Shown here: positions 1 through 8,025 of the stretch, in pieces
How positions within the stretch are numbered: position 1 is the stretch's first letter
How the letters are laid out: each line of letters begins with the position of its first letter
Virus record (IMG/VR): IMGVR_UViG_3300050821_000690
Coordinates: 1-32,061 of that record
DNA from: a virus
DNA: 32,061 nucleotides
Reading direction: 5' to 3' (one strand)
Made by a program: the position numbers and the translations under genes
Notes under the pieces: model-generated
What the model saw: only the letters and a program-made list of their open reading frames with translations
What the model was told of the DNA's origin: nothing
The model's database searches: none

Positions 1-914
1 CCGTTCAGTCCGCTGTTGCCGATCTGGCCGCCGAGCAGGTTGTCCAGGTAGGCATCGTTGCCGGCCTTGCGCGCCTTGGCATGCAGCTCCTGGCCGATCG
101 ACGCCGCGACATTGGGCGCCAGGACGCTGCCGAACTTGTCGAATATGCTCGACGCAGTGCCCCAATCCCCGTGCGCGGCCGCGCCCTCGATAGCGGCATG
201 AATGATCATGCCCTGCTGATCCTGCCCGGCCTGGATGGCCGCCGGGTCGGTGCCGTCGCCGCCATGCGCGCGGCGAAACGCCTGGATGCCGGCCGCGTTC
301 GCGTCGGCCAGTGTGTGCATCAGATGGTCGGGATCGTTGTAAGTAGTGGCCGCCTGACGCATCTGCGTGTCGAGAGTGGACTTCGCGACGGTGTCCTGCC
401 ACGCCTGCTGCTGCGCGTCCAGATGGCGTCCGACCTGTTCCTGCGTTGACGCCATCAGTCGGCGGGACTGCTCGTCGAACTGGAGGCGCTGGGCGTCGTT
501 CTGCAGGCCAGAGCTGATTTGCGAGCGCAGAGACGTCAGCTTCTGCATCATACCCGGGCCGGCGTTGAGGGCGTCTTCGCCGCGCAGAGATATCAGACCG
601 CCGCGTTCCGGCGACCCATCTGGCGCATTCGCGTCGCCATACAGGAGGTTCATGGTCTGATTGGAGTATTGGTTGAATGCGTTGTCGGTTGCGGTCTGGT
701 TCTGCCGCATCTGGACGGTTTGCGCAGCCTGCTCGAGCTGCCCGCTGCCTTGCTGAAGCTGGTTCCCCACCTGCTCGGCCGTGCGCGCGTTGATGGCGCC
801 GAATGCGTTGGCCGGCGCGTTGACGTCTATGTAGTCGCGGCCCGGCGCGCCTGCGGCCCGGGCGGTGGGGATGCCGGCGTCGTATTGGGCCAGTCCACGA
901 ATGCTGTCGCTCAT
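1..914 (-). CDS. Large internal virion protein, N-terminal part (runs off left edge)
   Basis: An open frame starts at ATG 914 and continues without a stop to the window edge, giving about 304 residues of a longer protein. The start overlaps the stop of the upstream gene as ATGA, which supports it. The visible part is polar, rich in Gln, Ala, Asn and Asp, and predicted mostly helical, for example MMQKLTSLRSQISSG and RRLMASTQEQVGRHLDAQQQ. It has no signal peptide. Position after the tail nozzle, GNAT-like and gp14-like genes is where short-tailed phages encode the large ejected core proteins that cross the host envelope with the DNA. No lysozyme or transglycosylase motif is visible in this part; one could lie beyond the edge. 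Function is inferred from position and composition. Confidence 0.7.
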   Translation of the reverse strand, partial: MSDSIRGLAQYDAGIPTARAAGAPGRDYIDVNAPANAFGAINARTAEQVGNQLQQGSGQLEQAAQTVQMRQNQTATDNAFNQYSNQTMNLLYGDANAPDGSPERGGLISLRGEDALNAGPGMMQKLTSLRSQISSGLQNDAQRLQFDEQSRRLMASTQEQVGRHLDAQQQAWQDTVAKSTLDTQMRQAATTYNDPDHLMHTLADANAAGIQAFRRAHGGDGTDPAAIQAGQDQQGMIIHAAIEGAAAHGDWGTASSIFDKFGSVLAPNVAASIGQELHAKARKAGNDAYLDNLLGGQIGNSGLN

Positions 915-1519
915 AGGCCACCCGTTCCGTCACCGACTATTGGACCGCCCTGGTCCGCGCCGCCAGTCCCGCTTGTGCTGCCGCTGGTGCTGCCTAGCGC
1001 GCCGCTGTTCTGGAAGGTTGTCCACTTGTTGGTCAGGGCGCTGGCGCCTTCGATCAGGCTGCCACCGGCCGCCGGCAGCGCGGCGTTGTTGGCGTTCGCG
1101 GCCGCTGTGGTGTCGGCGTTGGACTGGCTGGTGAATGCCATGGACTGGTTCTGGTAGCCGTAGGCAGCGAGAGCAGAGTTGTGCTGCAGGGTGTTGATGT
1201 CCTGGAGGGACGTCATGCGCTGCGACACCCTGGTGTCCACGTTGGACCCGCTGTTGACGTCGGTCCCGAGAGCCCCTTGCATGGCTGCCTCGGCACCTAG
1301 CCTGGCGCGGTTCGCGGCGCCCTGGGCCGCCACGTCTTGCTGCCCCTTCTGCGCCTCGAGGGACGCGTTGTAGCCGGCGATCTTGGCGTTGTTCGCCGCG
1401 ACCTCGGACTGATACTGAGCCTGCTGCGCCTGGGACTTGGCCGAGTTGTATGCGCCGAGCGCCGACACCGCAGTGCCGATCGCGCCGAGGGCAAGTGAGG
1501 CTATGGGCAGAACGGCCAT
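911..1519 (-). CDS. Internal virion protein, gp14-like
   Basis: This encodes 202 residues. The N-terminus has a hydrophobic, glycine-containing stretch (PIASLALGAIGTAVSALGAY, residues 5-24), followed by a long Ala/Gln/Asn-rich helical region and a Gly/Ser/Thr-rich tail. That layout is typical of the smaller internal core proteins of T7-like phages (gp14), which are ejected into the host outer membrane during infection. The start overlaps the upstream stop as TAATG and the end overlaps the next gene as ATGA, so it is translationally coupled on both sides. The role is inferred from architecture and neighbours; primary sequence in this family is poorly conserved. The N-terminal stretch could be mistaken for a signal peptide, but it lacks a clear cleavage site and a basic start. 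Confidence 0.65.
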   Translation of the reverse strand: MAVLPIASLALGAIGTAVSALGAYNSAKSQAQQAQYQSEVAANNAKIAGYNASLEAQKGQQDVAAQGAANRARLGAEAAMQGALGTDVNSGSNVDTRVSQRMTSLQDINTLQHNSALAAYGYQNQSMAFTSQSNADTTAAANANNAALPAAGGSLIEGASALTNKWTTFQNSGALGSTSGSTSGTGGADQGGPIVGDGTGGL

Positions 1520-1968
1520 TATCGTGTCATCCTAATCTTGCGCACCATGACCCCACCGAGGTCCATAGGCTCGAGCACCGTGAATCCCAGGAACTCCGCG
1601 TAGCGTGCCACCCGCGCGTCTCCGTCCAGGATGTATCCGTAGAGCGAGAGTAGCATCCCGCCTTGTAGCAGATCCTGTAGCCACGCGCGAGAAGCGTTTG
1701 CCATCATGCGCTTGTGGTGGCGGGCTTCCTCGGTGACGCAGAACCAGACGTATCCCTCGGTCTCCAGGGTGCCGGCCATGAGGCCCCACATTGCCAGCGG
1801 GCGCCCGGACAGCTCGGCTACCCACACCTCGGAGCACCGGGCTACCAGCTTGCGCAGCTCGCGGCGCGCGCCAAGGTGCTTGATGCCGACGATCGCCTGA
1901 TCAGACATGCCGGCTATCAAGGGTCCGACATGCGTCGGCCTGGCCGGAACTATCTGCGGAGCATCCAC
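1519..1968 (-). CDS. GNAT-fold, gp13-like internal virion protein
   Basis: The protein has 149 residues and starts at GTG 1968, overlapping the end of the upstream gene by 19 bases; AAGG lies about nine bases before the start. The pattern is that of an acyltransferase (GNAT) fold: a strand pair around LAMWGLMAG, then YVWFCVTEE, a helix HHKRMMANASRAWLQDL, a strand LSLYGYI and the terminal RYAEFLGFTVLEP, matching the usual GNAT ending LGF. The acetyl-CoA pyrophosphate loop (Q/R-x-x-G-x-G/A) is not evident after the central strand. Podovirus tail modules often carry such a protein beside the gp14-like gene, annotated as GNAT or internal virion protein A, and a structural or assembly role is more likely than catalysis here. 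Confidence 0.6.
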   Translation of the reverse strand: MDAPQIVPARPTHVGPLIAGMSDQAIVGIKHLGARRELRKLVARCSEVWVAELSGRPLAMWGLMAGTLETEGYVWFCVTEEARHHKRMMANASRAWLQDLLQGGMLLSLYGYILDGDARVARYAEFLGFTVLEPMDLGGVMVRKIRMTR

Positions 1969-3569
1969 GCGCCGGGGCCTTGCTGCTGCCTGCGGTGATC
2001 GGGGTGCTGCTGCGGCTTCTGCTCCTGCGCGAAGCCCTGCTCGGTGATGTCGCCCTCGAGCAGCTCGGGCATGACGGACAGAACCTCGAGCGGTAGCGGG
2101 AGGGGCTGCTGAATGGCGAGCTGGCCCGGTTTGGCCCAGCTATCGTTGACCGTAGTGCGGAGTTCCCCGCTCTGCAGGAAGGTCACCGGCTGTCCGGCCG
2201 GAGATAGGTATGTCAGGACCGATTGCGACTGGGTGCCCTGCTGCGGCTGAAGGGGCGTGGTGGTCATGTTGTTCCACGCCGGCCCGATCGACTGCGGTGC
2301 GGTGGTCGAGCCGTCTATCTGATTGGTCCCGAGCTGGACCGGCCCGCTCTTGTTGACGCGCGCCGTCAGGGCAGACACCGCCTTGCGCCGGCCCTGCACA
2401 GTGGGCGAGCCTGCGTCGAGGCGAGGCGTCTGGAGCTGCGGCAGGAACGGCAGACCGATCTTCACGTTGGTGGCCGGGAACGGCAGGGTCACTGACCCAT
2501 CGAGCGCCACGATCTGCGGCGCCATGGGGATGCCGTCCAACAGCCCGACAACCGCGATCCCGATCAGGTGGTCGAAGCCCCATATCTGCACGACCGGCTG
2601 GGTGACCGTCCATCCGTTGTCGCACGACAGGAAGGTGAACGGCGCGGTGTCGGTAAAGCAGAAGCCGCTCGGGCCGAAGGTGGCGCTGGTGTTGCCGGAT
2701 ACCTGCCACTCATACTCGGTGCCGGGGATCAGACCGGTGATCGTGTAGGACGTGGCGTTGATGCCGTTGATCTGCGTCCAGGCCGACGATCCGTTGATGC
2801 GATATCGCAGCGCGTAGGGCTCGTCGCCCGTGTCGCTCCACACCGGGGTGATTTCGGATGCAGAGTGCGGATTGCCGCAAGTCAGCGGGACGGGCGGGAC
2901 GCTCGGGAAGACGCCTTCGTAAATGCCGACGTCATCGAACAGTATCTCGACGGGAGGCGACGCTACAATGAACTGCCCCTGGATCTGGAACAGGTCTACG
3001 TTGGTCCCGCCGCCGTTCGTGCGAGTGTCGCCGCTGAAGCTCGACGGAGCGCCGCCATCCACGGTCAGGACCGACGTTCCCGTGGCCGACATATCGACCA
3101 CCCAATTCAGGTGGTGCCATGTGTCGAGCGACAGGGTGAACGAGTGCCAAGGATCGGTAGCCGGGAAGCCGGTGCCTGCGTTGAGGTAGCAGGTGCCTTC
3201 GCCGCCCATGTAGAACCGGACGGTGCTGTCCGAGGACGTTTGCTGCAGCAGGAAGCCAGGAGCGTTTGACTCAGGCGGGTCCGGAATGCCGGTGCCGCTC
3301 GGCATGTAGACCCACAGGTCCACAGTCCACACGGGGCCGAGCTGAGACACGCCATTGAGGATCGATCGCTGCACCCAGCCGGCGCCTTCGGCCGTTCCGC
3401 CGTTGATGCCGACGCCGAGCGATTGGGTCGGGCTGTGATAGAACGTGGTTGATATCTGGCTGTCCGGAAAGCTCGGGCCAGCCGGGCCGGTATTCACCCA
3501 CGGCGCGGTGATAGTGTTGGAGCCAGGAGGGTAGCTCTCGAAGTTGTCTAACCAAATCCGCGTCGTCAT
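1950..3569 (-). CDS. LamG-like + FN3 + C-terminal tail-nozzle domain protein
   Basis: I place the start at ATG 3569, five bases after the upstream stop; AGGG lies about ten bases ahead. A GTG at 3611 is an in-frame alternative. Three parts are visible in 539 residues. Residues 1-220 look like a concanavalin A/LamG beta-sandwich (TWHHLNWVVDMS, SVLTVDGG, ILFDDVGIYEG). Residues 225-315 look like fibronectin III (ALRYRINGSSAWTQI, TSYTITGLIPGTEYEWQVSG). Residues 315-525 match the usual C-terminal end of podovirus nozzle proteins: IWGFDHLIGIAVVGLLDG, VTLPFPATNVKIGLPFLPQL, TVQGRRKAVSALTARV and LPLPLEVLSVMPELLEGDI. That last part is missing from the neighbouring nozzle gene, so the two products probably complete one tail structure. 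The outer domains may bind host surface glycans (inference). Confidence 0.75.
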   Translation of the reverse strand: MTTRIWLDNFESYPPGSNTITAPWVNTGPAGPSFPDSQISTTFYHSPTQSLGVGINGGTAEGAGWVQRSILNGVSQLGPVWTVDLWVYMPSGTGIPDPPESNAPGFLLQQTSSDSTVRFYMGGEGTCYLNAGTGFPATDPWHSFTLSLDTWHHLNWVVDMSATGTSVLTVDGGAPSSFSGDTRTNGGGTNVDLFQIQGQFIVASPPVEILFDDVGIYEGVFPSVPPVPLTCGNPHSASEITPVWSDTGDEPYALRYRINGSSAWTQINGINATSYTITGLIPGTEYEWQVSGNTSATFGPSGFCFTDTAPFTFLSCDNGWTVTQPVVQIWGFDHLIGIAVVGLLDGIPMAPQIVALDGSVTLPFPATNVKIGLPFLPQLQTPRLDAGSPTVQGRRKAVSALTARVNKSGPVQLGTNQIDGSTTAPQSIGPAWNNMTTTPLQPQQGTQSQSVLTYLSPAGQPVTFLQSGELRTTVNDSWAKPGQLAIQQPLPLPLEVLSVMPELLEGDITEQGFAQEQKPQQHPDHRRQQQGPGAWMLRR

Positions 3570-3571
3570 CT

Positions 3572-5923
3572 TCAGTATCCCTGGATGCCGTATGGCGGCG
3601 GTAAGACCCACGTAGCGAACACGTTGCTCGTGTCAGAGAAGCCGGTGATGTTGGCGATGCCACCCGCGATGCGCAGCACTGAGCCAACCATCGATGGCGT
3701 GAACGGTGTAGCGTTCGGCGCGCTGATCAGGCAATCACCAGTGAGCGATGACGCCACGAGGATCGCATTGAACGTCGGCATGTCAACGCCAAGCCCGGAG
3801 TCAACGCACCACGGATCTTCGCTGCTATCCCACACGCGCGGGTCCATGCGCTCTATGATGTAGAACGCGCCCTGCGGGCTGTTTCGAAGGACGATGACGT
3901 AGATCGCATCTACTGGAGGCTCTGTGACTGCGGTCACACTGACGAACGCGCCTAGCGTGTCATGGCGCGCCCAGCCGTAGACTTCCTGCTCCTTCAAATA
4001 CGTGAAGGACAGCATGACGCCGTCGCATCGGATTGCCCAAATGACCTTGTATGGTTCCTCGGCCCACGCCCACTGCTTCAGCTCGCCGATCGAGAAGAGA
4101 TGCGATGACAGGACGGTCTGGTCGGTGCCGGCGTAGTTGTTCGTGAAGTAGTTGTATACCATGTCGCGCACGACATTGCCCTTGGCCTGCACGAACAGGA
4201 TATCGGTGTAGACCGGTATCGGGCCGATCGACGCAGAGATGCCGGCGAACATCTGCGGCGTGGCCTGCTGTCCGGACGGCGTGATCGCCACCGGGTTCAA
4301 CGCCGAACCACCAGGACCAGATACCTGCCATGCGCCGCCGCCCGTTAGCGTCACGAGTCCGCCTGGCTCAGCGAGCATCCACTGAATGCCGTTCACCTGC
4401 TGCGCCCACGGCGTGCCGGTGATCGCGTCGTCAGGCTGCACGGGGATGCCGCTGTCGAAGTTGGTGAAGAAGCCCGGCTTAGACATGAAGTATGTGTCGG
4501 GTTGGTTCAGCGTGTTCGCGTATACGCGGCGCTGTTGGAAGTAGGCGACGACGCTGGGATTGTTACCGGTCTGTGGTCCAATCACAATGTTGAGTCCGGC
4601 TCCGGTGCCGTCGCCTGCTACTGTCGCGAAGTCGGACGCGGCGTAGTTCTCGCCCGCATTCGTGATGATGTATCCGGTGATACCGCCATTGACGATGACC
4701 GGTATGATGATGGCTCCGCTGCCGGTCGAGGTGTGGACCGTAACTGCGGCAGTGGTGTAGTTGTTGCCCTCTGCCGCGACGTTCGCTCCGATGATGGAGC
4801 CCGCTGCGAATGGGTTCTTGTGGATAGGTGGAACTTGCGTCTGATCAGGGATCGTGTTCGAGTCAACGAACTGCGTTCCGTAGGACAGTCCGACGAAGCT
4901 GAAGATCGCGCCGAGCGGGACTGGGAGAGCCGTGGTGGTGTTGCCTGGCAGCGTGTTGTAGGACGTCGGCGCGCGGTAGACGTTGTAGTATGCGGCATTG
5001 TTTACCGTCGACCAGTTGACGATGTTCGATCCAGCGGTGATCGACATATCGACGGCGTTGACAACGTTCCCGATGTTCGATGCTATGCTCTCTTGGCCCG
5101 CCGCGTTGACAGCCGTCACCACGTAGGCGTATGCTGCAGGCAGCGTCGGAGGCGACAGGCTGGAGTTCGGCTGCACCGTAGCAGTCACGCCAGTGATCGT
5201 CGGCGGGGTAATGTCAACGTCGAAGCTTGTCTGCACCAGCGTCCAGTCTGTATCGGTGATCCGAGACAGGTCGTAGGGCGGATAGTTCGGGTGCGTGAAG
5301 CTCATCACGTCCGCGCTCTGCGCGAACTTCAGCGTCGCTATGTCCTGTATCGCCCAAGGAGTCTCGATGGTGAGCAGCTTGGACATTATCCCGCCGGCCA
5401 AGTAAGCCGGAAACGCCGTGCTATCGACCGGTGGTCCGGTCAGCATGGAGATTTCAACGTTGTTGGCATCTACCACTGTGACGCCATAGAACCTATCGTT
5501 GACCGGTGTCATGCCCTGCACGCCAGAGATGAACGCCCTATCTCCGTTGTTGAAGGAATGACCTGGAATCGTAACCACCGCAGTGGTAGCCTGCGAGATG
5601 CCCGTTATGCCAGTCGACAGGTAGACGATCGGCGAGCCCTGGAAGTAGAACGACATATACTGGTTGCCCAGCTCCAGGACGTAGCCTTGGCTGTTCGAGA
5701 ACTGGAACGTGATCAGGCGCGGAGGGAACTGCGAGTTGGCCGGCGTGCTGGACAGCAGGACGAACTCCGTGCCGCCGCGCGACATAGCGCCACCACGATA
5801 GTTCACGAATAGATTCCGCATCGTAGATGCGGCAACGTGATACTTGGAAAGGTCGACGTGCCCGAACAGAGCCGGGGATATTTCCCCAGCAGAGAAGCTC
5901 GTCTGGATTAGAGGCGTTGTCAT
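3572..5923 (-). CDS. Tail nozzle / tubular protein B-like, N-terminal and middle part
   Basis: The 783-residue product opens with the family signature QTSFSAGEISPALFGHVDLS followed by NLFVNYRGGAMSRGGTEFV, typical of phage tail stabilisation or nozzle proteins that form the distal end of a short tail. Around residues 235-345 there is an Ig/FN3-like insert (AYAYVVTAVNAAGQESIAS), and near residues 385-450 a glycine-rich piece (GYIITNAGENYAASDF). The region FQQRRVYANTLNQPDTYFMS and the later IRCDGVMLSFTYLKEQEVYGW and IERMDPRVWDSSEDPWCVDSG are standard nozzle segments. The protein stops right after GIANITGFSDTSNVFATW, where homologues normally continue into a conserved C-terminal domain, here found in the next gene. 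The start overlaps the upstream stop as TAATG. Confidence 0.82.
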   Translation of the reverse strand: MTTPLIQTSFSAGEISPALFGHVDLSKYHVAASTMRNLFVNYRGGAMSRGGTEFVLLSSTPANSQFPPRLITFQFSNSQGYVLELGNQYMSFYFQGSPIVYLSTGITGISQATTAVVTIPGHSFNNGDRAFISGVQGMTPVNDRFYGVTVVDANNVEISMLTGPPVDSTAFPAYLAGGIMSKLLTIETPWAIQDIATLKFAQSADVMSFTHPNYPPYDLSRITDTDWTLVQTSFDVDITPPTITGVTATVQPNSSLSPPTLPAAYAYVVTAVNAAGQESIASNIGNVVNAVDMSITAGSNIVNWSTVNNAAYYNVYRAPTSYNTLPGNTTTALPVPLGAIFSFVGLSYGTQFVDSNTIPDQTQVPPIHKNPFAAGSIIGANVAAEGNNYTTAAVTVHTSTGSGAIIIPVIVNGGITGYIITNAGENYAASDFATVAGDGTGAGLNIVIGPQTGNNPSVVAYFQQRRVYANTLNQPDTYFMSKPGFFTNFDSGIPVQPDDAITGTPWAQQVNGIQWMLAEPGGLVTLTGGGAWQVSGPGGSALNPVAITPSGQQATPQMFAGISASIGPIPVYTDILFVQAKGNVVRDMVYNYFTNNYAGTDQTVLSSHLFSIGELKQWAWAEEPYKVIWAIRCDGVMLSFTYLKEQEVYGWARHDTLGAFVSVTAVTEPPVDAIYVIVLRNSPQGAFYIIERMDPRVWDSSEDPWCVDSGLGVDMPTFNAILVASSLTGDCLISAPNATPFTPSMVGSVLRIAGGIANITGFSDTSNVFATWVLPPPYGIQGY

Positions 5924-6852
5924 TAGTAGGCGCTGCCGTCAGGGAACGGCGAGGCCTCCCAGCCATTGAATAGATAGCCCGGGCCGGCGTAGCCACCGTC
6001 TCCGGCATAGCCGTAGCCTCCGCGCCCACCTGACATGCGGGTGCGTATCCAGGCCGCCTCGTGATTGGTATTGGCCGGCGACTCGTTGCCATCGGCCACG
6101 CGCGCCGCGTCGAGTGCCTTCTTTGCGGAAGCGATGCATTGGTCGCGCATCGGTATCGCCAGCTTGGGCTCCTTCGCCATCCACAGCGGCGTCGCGCACT
6201 TGGCAGCGAGCACCTGAATGACCGCCTGACGGAACAGCGGGTCCCACACGCTCGGCTGATCGACCAGCGAGGTGTAGACAAGCGACGCCTGCTGCTGGTT
6301 CGTCAGGATCACGGTTTGCTGGTTGTATGCGGCTCCCTGGACTCCTTCGAGATCGGGGAGCTGGTTCCAGTTTGAGATGGCCCCAACGACAGTCGGTATA
6401 AGGTCTTGGGAGACAAGGAACGGCGCTGGGATCGTGCGGGCCACTGGCCACGGCGAAGGTAGAGTTGTCGGCGGGACGTTGGGTGGCTGGGTGACGATGT
6501 TTCCACTTGGCACCGGGCTAGTGATGCTGCCTGTCACAGGGACGTAGCGAGCCTTCAGGCAGTCGACCGGCCACGCATACTCGTAGATCCACAGGCCCAT
6601 GCCAGGCGTGCCGGTGCCGACCGGAGGCTGGCTCTGCTGCGTAGCGTCCTGCAGGAGGATTAGCTGAGCCTGCCTCCGGCAGAAGTTCCAGTGCGCCGCG
6701 CGGCTGATCTCCTCGACGGTCGGAGCGTAGTTGCGAAGCAGGACGCGCGCCTCGCGCGACCCTTCCTGCAGATCACCGATCGTGTTGATCCAGCCGATGC
6801 TGTCCAGGGCCTGATTGCAGATGTCCGCGTGCTGGACGCCAAGTATGCTCAT
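5923..6852 (-). CDS. Tail tubular protein A-like adaptor (third tandem copy)
   Basis: The 309-residue product resembles gp11/tail-tubular-A adaptors that link portal and nozzle. It carries the pattern CNQALDSIGWINTIGDLQEG, then SREARVLLRNYAPTVEEI, HWNFCRRQAQLILL, LWIYEYAWPVDCLKARYV and a later VYTSLVDQPSVWDPLFRQAV. Compared with the two upstream paralogues it has a longer proline-rich central insert (about residues 110-150) and a glycine/tyrosine-rich tail (GGRGGYGYAGDGGYAGPGY). The start overlaps the upstream stop as ATGA and the end overlaps the nozzle start as TAATG. Its place directly before the nozzle fits an adaptor contacting the nozzle. Confidence 0.75.
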   Translation of the reverse strand: MSILGVQHADICNQALDSIGWINTIGDLQEGSREARVLLRNYAPTVEEISRAAHWNFCRRQAQLILLQDATQQSQPPVGTGTPGMGLWIYEYAWPVDCLKARYVPVTGSITSPVPSGNIVTQPPNVPPTTLPSPWPVARTIPAPFLVSQDLIPTVVGAISNWNQLPDLEGVQGAAYNQQTVILTNQQQASLVYTSLVDQPSVWDPLFRQAVIQVLAAKCATPLWMAKEPKLAIPMRDQCIASAKKALDAARVADGNESPANTNHEAAWIRTRMSGGRGGYGYAGDGGYAGPGYLFNGWEASPFPDGSAY

Positions 6853-7457
6853 GACGGCCTCACCTCTGCCTCAGTCTTCGCCTGGATCGCCATGCGCTCC
6901 GCGAGCTGGGTGTCATTCGGATCCTTGCCGAGTTCGCGGCCGAACAGAACTGCAAGCCGCTCGATCAGGCTGTCGATGAAGTTTTGGTCCTGCCACTCGG
7001 ACGGGTCGACCACGCGTGCGGTTATGATCGCCAGCGGGCGAGAGAGGTTCGTGACGATCACGCGGGCGGCGAGCTGCGAATCGTAGACCGCCTGGAAGAT
7101 ATTGACGCGCGGCATGGCCTCCGGAATGAACAGAGGCAATGGCCTGACGCTGCGAACCTTGATGGCGTTCGCAGGATAGGTGAACTCGTAGATCCAGGGC
7201 GGCGGCGGGTTGGTCGACGGGTTCCACGGCGTGATGCCGTAGCCGGCAGGCGGCGCGGTCTTGATCGGCGCGCCGAGGTCCACTTCCTGCTGCAGAAAGT
7301 CCCAATCGAACTCGCCGAACAGAGAGTCGCGCGTCTGCCCGTAGAAGTCGAGCGCCACGCGTGAGGCGCGCGAGCCTTCGTATATGTTGCCGATCGGCGT
7401 GGGATATCCGCAGCGACGGAGCGCCGCGTTCAGGAGGTCTTCGACCGCGAGTGCCAT
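6849..7457 (-). CDS. Tail tubular protein A-like adaptor (second tandem copy)
   Basis: This 202-residue protein follows the same plan as the downstream gene: LLNAALRRCGYPTPIGNIYE with GSRASRVALDFYGQTRD, FDWDFLQQEVDL, PWIYEFTYPANAIKVRSVRP and IITARVVDPSEWQDQNFIDS. In the family these segments form a helical bundle that docks under the portal. The EGS-R-ASRV segment and the aromatic W/F position are well preserved. Overlaps on both sides (TAATG and ATGA) couple its translation to both neighbours. It is the closest in length to a minimal adaptor. Whether all three copies are built into the virion cannot be told from sequence. Confidence 0.75.
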   Translation of the reverse strand: MALAVEDLLNAALRRCGYPTPIGNIYEGSRASRVALDFYGQTRDSLFGEFDWDFLQQEVDLGAPIKTAPPAGYGITPWNPSTNPPPPWIYEFTYPANAIKVRSVRPLPLFIPEAMPRVNIFQAVYDSQLAARVIVTNLSRPLAIITARVVDPSEWQDQNFIDSLIERLAVLFGRELGKDPNDTQLAERMAIQAKTEAEVRPS

Positions 7458-8023
7458 TAGCTGTCCCTATCCATATCGGACCCGCTGACCTTGCCGGCCC
7501 AATCGAGCATCTTCTCGGAGAAGTCCGGGCGCCCGGCGACGGGGATGGCGAGCTGGCTTCCGAGATAGCGCACCATGGCCTCTGTGAAGCTGTCGTCCCA
7601 ATCTCCCTCTGTCACGTCGTTTGTCGTGATCACCGCCGCGTAGGATAGCTGGTTAGAGCAGACGCACTCCACGCCGTTGCTGAAGTACACCGACCATCGG
7701 ACTGGCTGCGGATCTAGTATGTTCAGGTTGTTAGGCAGTAGGGTGCGGATGCGAACGGCGTTCGTGGGATAGACGTAGGAGAACGGCGAGCCCGGAAGCC
7801 CGCTGGTCCCACCAGTCACGAGCGGAACCACATCGCGGGCGAACTCGTAATCCTGCTGGCGCAGCAGCATCTGCACCGCACCCTGGTATAGGGCCGCCGC
7901 GTAGATCCCATTGGGGGAGCCATCGAAGTCAGTGCCAACGGTCCCGCTCGCCAGGGGCACGCCCTGGGCGATTTCCGTCAATGCTCTGTTTACAACGTCC
8001 AAACTGGTCAAGCTCGGGATCAT
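7457..8023 (-). CDS. Tail tubular protein A-like adaptor (first tandem copy)
   Basis: The 188-residue product is the most divergent of three adjacent adaptors. It keeps the outline VVNRALTEIAQGVPLASG, then NGIYAAALYQGAVQMLLRQQ, DYEFARDVVPL, FSYVYPTNAVRIRTLLP and ITTNDVTEGDWDDSFTEAMV, with final helices SQLAIPVAGRPDFSEKML. The conserved EGS segment of the other two copies is replaced by a longer loop (VGTDFDGSPNG). The start at ATG 8023 follows a good ribosome site (AAGGCCTGACC) just after the methyltransferase gene. It is probably a head-completion or tail adaptor component of the same ring system. Confidence 0.7.
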   Translation of the reverse strand: MIPSLTSLDVVNRALTEIAQGVPLASGTVGTDFDGSPNGIYAAALYQGAVQMLLRQQDYEFARDVVPLVTGGTSGLPGSPFSYVYPTNAVRIRTLLPNNLNILDPQPVRWSVYFSNGVECVCSNQLSYAAVITTNDVTEGDWDDSFTEAMVRYLGSQLAIPVAGRPDFSEKMLDWAGKVSGSDMDRDS

Positions 8024-8025
8024 GG

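Noticed and set aside
4502-5812. A 436-codon open frame on the plus strand
   Set aside because: It is antisense to the nozzle gene in GC-rich DNA, very Arg/Val-rich, and shows no domain or ribosome site.
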